Shown: positions 1 through 4,961 of the stretch, one piece after another
Layout: each line of letters begins with the position of its first letter
How positions within the stretch are numbered: position 1 is the stretch's first letter
From: Bryobacteraceae bacterium
Lineage (GTDB): Bacteria > Acidobacteriota > Terriglobia > Bryobacterales > Bryobacteraceae
Reading direction: 5' to 3'
Assembly (NCBI GenBank): GCA_030044325.1
Contig: JASHWA010000460.1
Location: 1 to 6,111, forward strand
DNA: 6,111 bases
The notes under the pieces: generated by a model
What the model was told of the DNA's origin: nothing
Databases searched by the model: none
What the model saw: the letters and a program-made list of their open reading frames with translations, nothing else
Position numbers and translations under genes: made by a program

Positions 1-243
1 CATGAGCCGCTGCCGGTGAGCGCCCGCGGAGAAACCGCGGTGCATCGCGCCCTGGGATTCGATCATACCGGCCGCATCGACGTCGCCCTCACGCCGGATT
101 CGGCGGAAGGCGTGTGGCTGCGCAAATTTCTCGAAGCTAAGGGTATTCCCTATTACGCCTTTCGCGCCGCCATCCCCGGAAAAGCCACCGGCGCGCATAT
201 CCACATCGGCCCCGGAAGCACGCGGCTTCACGTGGCCGACTGA
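1..243 (+). CDS. C-terminal part of a putative LAS/M15-type metallopeptidase-like protein (5' end outside window)
   Basis: The reading frame is open from the first base of the window to the TGA at 241-243, so this is most likely the 3' end of a longer gene. A GTG at 16 could serve as a start, but nothing resembling a ribosome binding site precedes it. Counting from that GTG, the visible 75 residues contain a GFDHTGRIDVAL segment (H17, D22) and, near the end, ATGAHIHIGPGS (H61, H63). A histidine and aspartate followed by a late HxH in a glycine-rich context is how LAS-type zinc peptidases (M15 D-Ala-D-Ala peptidases and relatives) place their metal ligands. The H-to-D spacing here is shorter than in the standard motif, so peptidase activity is an inference. 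If correct, it would act on peptidoglycan stem peptides. The stop lies 2 bases before hpt, implying co-transcription. It could also be a non-catalytic relative. Confidence 0.5.
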   Translation, partial: HEPLPVSARGETAVHRALGFDHTGRIDVALTPDSAEGVWLRKFLEAKGIPYYAFRAAIPGKATGAHIHIGPGSTRLHVAD

Positions 244-245
244 CG

Positions 246-767
246 ATGCTCAAAATCCTGCTCACGGCCGACCAGATCCGGACCCGTGTCGCCGAGCTGG
301 GCGCCCAAATCGATCGCGATTATCCCACGGGTCCGGTGTACCTGATCGCGATTCTAAAAGGCGCGTGTTTTTTTCTGGCCGACCTGGCGCGCGCCATGAA
401 AACGCCCTCGCGCATCGACTTCGTGGGCATTTCGAGCTACGGCAAGGGCAAATCGACCTCGGGCGAGGTGCGCCTGACCAAGGACCTCGACGCATCGATT
501 GAAGGCTGCGACGTGATCGTGGTCGAAGATATCGTCGATACCGGGATCACGCTCACCTATCTCATGAAGGTTTTCGCCCAGCGCAAACCCAGATCGCTGC
601 GCATCGCCACGCTGCTCGATAAGCCGGAGCGAAGGCAGCGCCAGGTCGAGGTGCACTACACCGGTTTCCGGATTCCGGACAAGTTCGTGGTCGGCTACGG
701 GCTCGATTACGCGGAGGATTACCGCAATCTGAAGGACGTGTGCGTGCTGAGCGACGACGAACCGTGA
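246..767 (+). CDS. hpt: Hypoxanthine phosphoribosyltransferase
   Basis: This is a cytoplasmic purine-salvage enzyme that joins hypoxanthine (and usually guanine) to PRPP, giving IMP or GMP and pyrophosphate. The 173 residues match the usual bacterial length of about 170-180. All family landmarks are visible: loop I LKG at 37-39, the flexible-loop SSYG at 63-66, the PRPP-binding VVEDIVDTG at 92-100 with the E94/D95 acidic pair, the LLDKP segment with K126, and the base-binding and metal-binding stretch DKFVVGYGLDY at 145-155, followed by YRNL. The ATG at 246 comes 2 bases after the preceding stop and has no clear Shine-Dalgarno sequence, so translational coupling is likely. The following gene starts 6 bases after its stop. 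In many bacteria hpt sits beside tilS/ftsH; here it lies between a peptidase-like gene and haem proteins, so the neighbours do not explain its role. Identification is firm; the preferred base cannot be read from sequence. Confidence 0.96.
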   Translation: MLKILLTADQIRTRVAELGAQIDRDYPTGPVYLIAILKGACFFLADLARAMKTPSRIDFVGISSYGKGKSTSGEVRLTKDLDASIEGCDVIVVEDIVDTGITLTYLMKVFAQRKPRSLRIATLLDKPERRQRQVEVHYTGFRIPDKFVVGYGLDYAEDYRNLKDVCVLSDDEP

Positions 768-773
768 ACGGCC

Positions 774-1988
774 ATGAAGGAACATAGATCTGATTCACGT
801 TTCTTCACCTTCATTCACGGCCATTCGATTGTGTGTTCGGCGATCGTACTCTCAGGCGTCGCCCTCTACGCCGGCGTCCGCCTGAGCGATGCGTTTTCGG
901 GATCTCTCGATCAGCCCGAAATCGGCTACGCGACGCTCCCGGTAACCGATCCGGTCACGCGCCTGAACGGCAAAATCAAAGCGGGCGAAGTTTCGCTCGA
1001 CCGGCAGTTGACCGTCGGCTATCTTCCCGCCGTGCTCGCCGCGCTCGACGTTCCGGTCGAATCGCAGACGATCGTTTTCGCGCGCGACAGCCTTCAGCAG
1101 CGCATCATCTATGCCGATAATCCACGCACGCTTTTTTTCAACGATGCGGTTGCCGTCGGATGGGTGCGCGGCGAGCCGTTTGTCGAAGTCGCGGCCCAGG
1201 ATGCGCGCCAGGGCATTCATTTTTACACGCTCAATCAGAATGACGTGCATCCGGAATTCGCGCGCCACGACGATCAAATGTGCCTCACCTGCCATGAATC
1301 CTACGCGGCGCTCGATATTCCCGGAATGCTGGTGCGCAGCTCGCCGGTGGGCGCCGACGGTCTGCCCAACCGCGACCAGGGCAACTACGTCACCGATCAT
1401 CGCAGCCCGTTCGAAGAGCGCTGGGGCGGATGGTTCGTCACCCCAGACGTTGGATCGATCCGGCATCTCGGCAATCAGGCCGGCGGCGCGAGGTTGAAGC
1501 CGTTTTCGGGCGACGGGTATCTCAAAAATTCCAGCGACATCGTCGCGCTGATGGTCTTCGATCACCAGATGCGCATGATGAACCTGATCACGCGCCTCGG
1601 CTGGGAGTTTCGCATAGGAAAGCCGGCCGAGCTCACTGACGCCGTGCGCGAGTTCGTCGATTACCTGACCTTCAAAGATGAAGCGAAGCTGCCCGCGCCG
1701 GTGCACGGCGATTCCGGATTCGCGGAAAAATTCGCCTCCCAAGGTCCGCGCGATCCCTCCGGCCGCAGCCTGCGCGATTTCGATCTGAAGACGCGCCTGA
1801 TGCGCTACCCGTGCAGTTATATGATCTATTCTGAGGCCTTCGACGGAATGCCGGATGCGGCCAGAAGCGCGGTGTATCGCGGAATTTGGACGGTGCTCTC
1901 GTCCGATCCGCGTCCGCAGGCCAAAGCCGCTATCGAAATTCTGCGGGCGACCAAGAACGGACTGCCCGATTACTGGCTGAAACGTTAA
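774..1988 (+). CDS. Membrane-anchored monoheme cytochrome c-like protein of unknown function
   Basis: The 404-residue protein begins with a basic, polar stretch (K2, R5, R9) and one hydrophobic segment at about 19-36. This suggests an N-terminal anchor or uncleaved signal with the rest of the protein outside the membrane. A single haem c attachment motif CLTCH lies at 170-174 in a HDDQMCLTCHES context. It is followed by IPGMLVRSS (182-190), FEERWGGWFVT (213-223), a histidine-containing RHLGN (230-234) and DHQMRMMNLITR (263-274). A late RYPCSYMIYSEAF segment (344-356) carries a third cysteine, C347. I remember similar blocks in uncharacterised haem proteins of acidobacteria and planctomycetes but cannot name a reaction. 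The second axial haem ligand cannot be assigned. The start at 774 has no clear ribosome binding site but keeps the basic residues before the hydrophobic segment; a GTG at 831 would remove them. The secreted cytochrome c 23 bases downstream is a plausible electron partner. Confidence 0.8.
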   Translation: MKEHRSDSRFFTFIHGHSIVCSAIVLSGVALYAGVRLSDAFSGSLDQPEIGYATLPVTDPVTRLNGKIKAGEVSLDRQLTVGYLPAVLAALDVPVESQTIVFARDSLQQRIIYADNPRTLFFNDAVAVGWVRGEPFVEVAAQDARQGIHFYTLNQNDVHPEFARHDDQMCLTCHESYAALDIPGMLVRSSPVGADGLPNRDQGNYVTDHRSPFEERWGGWFVTPDVGSIRHLGNQAGGARLKPFSGDGYLKNSSDIVALMVFDHQMRMMNLITRLGWEFRIGKPAELTDAVREFVDYLTFKDEAKLPAPVHGDSGFAEKFASQGPRDPSGRSLRDFDLKTRLMRYPCSYMIYSEAFDGMPDAARSAVYRGIWTVLSSDPRPQAKAAIEILRATKNGLPDYWLKR

Positions 1989-1992
1989 GGAG
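1987..1992 (+). promoter_or_regulatory. Possible ribosome binding site for the small cytochrome c gene
   Basis: AAGGAG overlaps the last two bases of the upstream TAA stop and is the only strong Shine-Dalgarno match in the gap. It ends 19 bases before the ATG at 2012, longer than the usual 5-10, and no ATG, GTG or TTG in that frame lies closer. It may support re-initiation by ribosomes finishing the upstream gene. Confidence 0.4.
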
Positions 1993-2011
1993 TAGAGTAA
2001 ATCTAATCAAC

Positions 2012-2479
2012 ATGCCCAAATCAGGATGGATCGTATTAGCGCCCTGCGTGTTATTAGCGGCGGGCCTCGCGCCCGCGCAGGTGGCCGCCAAGGCCGCCAA
2101 ACCGCCGGCCGCTGCCAAAGCCCCGGCCGCTGCCAAGCCCAATGACGCGCTGATCGCGCGCGGAAAATATATCGTCGATGGAGTGGCGCGCTGCGGGCAG
2201 TGCCACACGCCCAAGAACTCGCGCGGCGAGGATGAAACCGATCAGTATCTGATGGGCGGTCCGGTCCAATTGCAGCCGAGCTATCCCGCGCCCACCTGGG
2301 CGATCCGGGTGCCGCGCATCGCCGGCGGCCCTCCGGGAACCGATCCGGAAGTGATCCGCGAGCTGATGACCGGGATTTCGCGCTTCGGCCGTCCGCTCGA
2401 CCCTCCCATGCCGCAGTTCCGCATGACGCGCGACGACGCTCAGGCCGTCCTCGCGTATCTGAAATCGCTGACGCGGTAG
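2012..2479 (+). CDS. Small secreted class I cytochrome c
   Basis: The 155-residue protein has a hydrophobic signal-like segment (about 7-22), an Ala/Pro/Lys linker (about 25-43) and one cytochrome c domain. ALIARGKYIVDGVARCGQCH places the haem attachment motif at C61, C64 and H65. The PPMPQF segment near the C-terminus supplies the likely distal ligand M133, and the protein closes with the typical helix DDAQAVLAYLKSL. It should carry one haem and shuttle electrons in the periplasm. The frame is open upstream to 1886, but that extension overlaps the previous gene by over 100 bases and would bury the signal segment, so the ATG at 2012 is chosen. An AAGGAG overlaps the preceding stop at 1987-1992, but its 19-base spacing is long. 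Linkage to the monoheme membrane protein upstream suggests a shared redox chain. Donor and acceptor are not shown by the sequence. Confidence 0.9.
   Translation: MPKSGWIVLAPCVLLAAGLAPAQVAAKAAKPPAAAKAPAAAKPNDALIARGKYIVDGVARCGQCHTPKNSRGEDETDQYLMGGPVQLQPSYPAPTWAIRVPRIAGGPPGTDPEVIRELMTGISRFGRPLDPPMPQFRMTRDDAQAVLAYLKSLTR
2083..2136 (+). repeat. Short tandem repeats encoding the Ala/Pro/Lys linker of the cytochrome c
   Basis: GGCCGCCAA occurs twice back to back (2083-2091 and 2092-2100). CCGGCCGCTGCCAA then occurs at 2105-2118 and 2123-2136, an 18-base period. Both periods are multiples of three, so gain or loss of units keeps the frame and only changes linker length. The encoded segment reads AAKAAKPPAAAKAPAAAK and joins the signal segment to the haem domain as a probable flexible tether. 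Confidence 0.8.
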
Positions 2480-2510
2480 CGATTCACGGCCGTTCCCATG
2501 CGGTGATAAA

Positions 2511-2516
2511 AAGGTG
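2511..2516 (+). promoter_or_regulatory. Ribosome binding site of the small acidic protein gene
   Basis: AAGGTG, preceded by further A residues, lies just before the ATG at 2519, with its GG pair 4 bases from the start codon. It supports that start. The 39-base gap before this gene, the longest in the + strand block, shows no convincing promoter or terminator. Confidence 0.55.
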
Positions 2517-2518
2517 CT

Positions 2519-2779
2519 ATGAAGAAGCGACCACAGGACGAATCCTCTCCAGTCCGGCCGGGTCCCGATTCCGCCGGCCAGTCCGGCGACACCCAGGGAC
2601 TCTCCGACAGTCCCGAAGCGGACTCTGAAAGCGTAGCGGAGTTGGTCGAAGAGGGCCAATCTTTCGAGGCTGAAGTCATCGAAGGCGTCGAAGACGCGCC
2701 CGAACCGGACGTGGCCGAGGTGCACACCCGCGAGGTCCTCGAAGACGACGTGCCGCCGGAATACGACAACCAGGATTAG
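2519..2779 (+). CDS. Small, strongly acidic conserved-type hypothetical protein
   Basis: This 86-residue protein has no assigned function. About 26 residues are Asp or Glu and only 5 are Lys or Arg, giving a net charge near -21. It contains no cysteine, signal peptide or membrane segment, so it is probably cytoplasmic. The first 35 residues are rich in Ser, Pro, Gly and Asp and look disordered. The second half alternates acidic and hydrophobic residues (ELVEEGQSFEAEVIEGVED, about 41-59, then VAEVHTREV and DDVPPEY at the end) and looks like the conserved part. I recall acidobacterial hypothetical proteins ending in a similar EDDVPPEY motif, which is memory and not a search result. A good ribosome binding site at 2511-2516 supports the ATG. 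It follows the cytochrome gene by 39 bases and converges on the transglutaminase gene, so it may be a separate unit. Confidence 0.75.
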   Translation: MKKRPQDESSPVRPGPDSAGQSGDTQGLSDSPEADSESVAELVEEGQSFEAEVIEGVEDAPEPDVAEVHTREVLEDDVPPEYDNQD

Positions 2780-2813
2780 CGGCGCGTGCGAGCTCCGCCG
2801 GTAATGGCGACCC
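2780..2813. other. Convergent intergenic gap between the two transcription blocks
   Basis: Only 34 bases separate the stop codons of two genes pointing at each other. The gap holds a 5-base inverted repeat, CGGCG at 2780-2784 and CGCCG at 2796-2800, around an 11-base loop. There is no T run on either side, so it is too weak to call as an intrinsic terminator. Termination here may be factor-dependent. Confidence 0.4.
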
Positions 2814-4940
2814 TCAGCCCTTTTCCAGCCGCTCGAGCAATTGCATCATCCGCGGCGCGACCTCGCCTCTCGCTCCGAAGCGGAATTCGTTGTACAGCGC
2901 CGTCAGATCGGCCACCACCCCCGCGGTATCGTTGGCCGGCAGCACGCGCGCGAATTCGGCGGGCGTAAGCCACGGCGGTTTCTGGAATCCGCGCCGCGCC
3001 AGCACGGCCAGCATCCGCTGATACAGCACGGTCGCGTCCGATGCCACGCCTTCGCCCCGCTCCAGCCGCTTGAAGCGTTCCCGCCCGCGCCACCAGCCGG
3101 CGAAAACGGGGCCGAAAATCAGCACCACCGCGGCGATGCTTCCGATCGCGATCAGCACGGCCGCGTAGCGCGTGATGAACGCCGAGGTCTGCCACAGCCA
3201 GCGGCTCGCCAGCTCGAACGGGCGCACGCGCAGGCTGCGCGCGGATTGATCCATGCGCGAGGCGAGCACGATCTGCCGGTCCAGATCGTAGCTCACCACC
3301 CAGTCCTGCCAGAACTGCTGCGCCGCGTCGAAGAACATCGACACCCGCGACATGAAATTCTGGCCCGCCGCGGAGGGATCGGCCGGGGTCGGGTCGAAAT
3401 CGGTCCAGCCGTGGCCCGCAATCCACGCTTCCACCCAACTGTGCGCGTCCGATGCGCGGATCACCTGCTGGTGCGTCAGCGGATTGTACACGCCGCTCTG
3501 AAATCCCGTGGCGACGCGCGCAGGAATGCCTTCGGTGCGCAGCAGGATCGCCATCGCGGTGGCGAAATATTCGCAGTGGCCCTTCTTGCGCTCGAATAAA
3601 AACGTCGCCAGCGGATCGGGCACCTCTTTGGGCAGAAGCTGGAGCGTGTAACCGTAGTTGCGCTTGAGCGCGCTTTCGATGTTGCGCGCTTTCTCCGTCT
3701 CGGTTCGCGCGCCCGCCGCCATTTCCTGCGCCAGCCGCGGAATGCGCGCATCGAGGCGCGGAGGAAGCTCTAAAAGTTCCTTGCGCTCGTGCGGGGCGAG
3801 CGGTTCCGGCGTCGCCACGACAGGCGAGTCCTGGTCGGGAAGAAAACTGTAGACCGCGTACTCGACTTTTTCGCCGCGCAGCGGAAAAGGAATCGTGTAA
3901 GCGCCGCTCGCCGGATGGAAATACAGAAAGCGCACATTGATGGCGACGGTCTCGGGCGTTCCCGCGATGAACAGCGTGTCCATATCGGCGTCGCTCAACT
4001 GCACCGTATAGCTGATGTCGTGGCCGCGCCGCGCGGGCTCCCGGTAGTACTGCTTGTTCGCCATCAGCACGCCGTGATCGATCGGAAGCGTCTCGCGCTC
4101 CCATTGCGCGGGCGGATTGTACCAGCGCTTCCCGTCGAACAGCGCAAGCGAGGCGCCGTGCCAGCGCACATCCAGCGGCCCCTCCGGATGCGCCAGCACG
4201 TGCATCACCGCGGCGCTGCTTTTCTTGATCTCGCCGATTTCGCCGAGCGTGATCCCGCCCGAAAATCCGGGCAGGTGATAGCGCGGCGGAACGAAGTGGT
4301 CGAGCGCCGCGCGCGCCGTGCGCGGCAACACGAAGAACATGCCCGCGGTCATGATCAGAATACCGGCGAACAAGGATCCGGAAAGCAGCGTCAGCCGGCG
4401 CGGGAACGCCGTAATCGCCCCGCGCACCACGCTCGCCTGCGCCTGCGCCGAGCGGCGCACTTCCCCGCTTGCAAACGTCGCGATCGCCAGCAAAAGAAAC
4501 AGCGCCAGGTAGGCGAAAAAGCTGAGACTGATCGAGAGCACCGCCGCGGCGAGCAATTCGAGCACCGCGATCATCTTTACATAGGCGTAATCCCGATTCG
4601 TCTTCGCCGTCAGAATCTTGATCGACGCTAGAAAACACACCAGGTGCACCGTCGCCGTGAGGACCGCTTGGGACAGGAAGAAATAATCGATGGGCCAGAA
4701 AACGATGTAGATGATGGTCAGGATCGCGACGAAGCGGTTCGAAAATTCAAAATCGACCACCCCCGCCACCATCAATGCGCGAAAGCACAGCGACGCCAGC
4801 GTAAGGGTCGCCGTAGGCCAGTCGAGATAACCCGATCCGGCCACGGCAAAAAATCCCGCGGCAAGCATTCCCAGCAGGGAGAACTCGAAAAAGCGGTCGA
4901 TCGGTTTCGGAACGGCGGCGGCGCGTGCGCTCGGCCCCAT
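2814..4940 (-). CDS. TgpA-type membrane transglutaminase-like protein (DUF3488, transglutaminase core, DUF4129)
   Basis: The 708-residue protein starts with clustered hydrophobic segments, about 18-160, then one at about 184-205, as in the DUF3488 region. A large outer domain (about 210-580) contains the transglutaminase-like core. Its catalytic residues are C456 in KKGHCEYFATAM, H500 in ASDAHSWVEAW and D516 in WTDFDPTP. The Cys-His-Asp order and the 44 and 16 residue spacings are as I recall for Pseudomonas TgpA. A further membrane segment (about 592-616) leads to a cytoplasmic C-terminal DUF4129-like region (about 635-690, with LTPAEFARVL and LYNEFRFG). It is probably an inner-membrane cysteine enzyme acting on periplasmic proteins or peptides, but the substrate is unknown even for studied members. 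The frame is closed by a stop at 4962-4964 and ATG 4940 is the first start after it. No good ribosome binding site precedes it. It lies 21 bases behind an EF-G gene; the usual MoxR and DUF58 partners are not in this window. Confidence 0.93.
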   Translation of the reverse strand: MGPSARAAAVPKPIDRFFEFSLLGMLAAGFFAVAGSGYLDWPTATLTLASLCFRALMVAGVVDFEFSNRFVAILTIIYIVFWPIDYFFLSQAVLTATVHLVCFLASIKILTAKTNRDYAYVKMIAVLELLAAAVLSISLSFFAYLALFLLLAIATFASGEVRRSAQAQASVVRGAITAFPRRLTLLSGSLFAGILIMTAGMFFVLPRTARAALDHFVPPRYHLPGFSGGITLGEIGEIKKSSAAVMHVLAHPEGPLDVRWHGASLALFDGKRWYNPPAQWERETLPIDHGVLMANKQYYREPARRGHDISYTVQLSDADMDTLFIAGTPETVAINVRFLYFHPASGAYTIPFPLRGEKVEYAVYSFLPDQDSPVVATPEPLAPHERKELLELPPRLDARIPRLAQEMAAGARTETEKARNIESALKRNYGYTLQLLPKEVPDPLATFLFERKKGHCEYFATAMAILLRTEGIPARVATGFQSGVYNPLTHQQVIRASDAHSWVEAWIAGHGWTDFDPTPADPSAAGQNFMSRVSMFFDAAQQFWQDWVVSYDLDRQIVLASRMDQSARSLRVRPFELASRWLWQTSAFITRYAAVLIAIGSIAAVVLIFGPVFAGWWRGRERFKRLERGEGVASDATVLYQRMLAVLARRGFQKPPWLTPAEFARVLPANDTAGVVADLTALYNEFRFGARGEVAPRMMQLLERLEKG

Positions 4941-4961
4941 GCTCTTAGTGTAGACCGTCCG

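Noticed and set aside
852..1742. Long open frame on the - strand opposite the monoheme protein gene
   Set aside because: It mirrors the codon structure of a well-supported gene, has no recognisable motif, and its composition (many Arg, Ala, His) is typical of antisense frames in GC-rich DNA.
1886..2011. Upstream extension of the cytochrome c frame into the preceding gene
   Set aside because: It overlaps the monoheme gene and puts 42 polar residues before the signal segment; the ATG at 2012 gives a normal exported cytochrome.
2039..2047. Possible lipoprotein cysteine (C12) in the cytochrome c signal region
   Set aside because: The residue before the cysteine is proline and the cysteine lies before most of the hydrophobic stretch, so it does not fit a lipobox.
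2549..2587. Ten-base direct repeat CCAGTCCGGC at 2549-2558 and 2578-2587
   Set aside because: It is short and GC-rich, the 29-base period is not a multiple of three, and the two copies are read in different frames of the small acidic gene; likely chance.
2780..2800. Hairpin CGGCG/CGCCG as a terminator between the convergent genes
   Set aside because: The stem is only 5 bases with an 11-base loop and no T run on either strand; such repeats are common in GC-rich sequence.
2776..4638. 620-codon open frame on the - strand in another frame within the transglutaminase gene
   Set aside because: It is an Arg/Ala/Gly-rich out-of-frame reading of a gene with intact family motifs, with no domain of its own.
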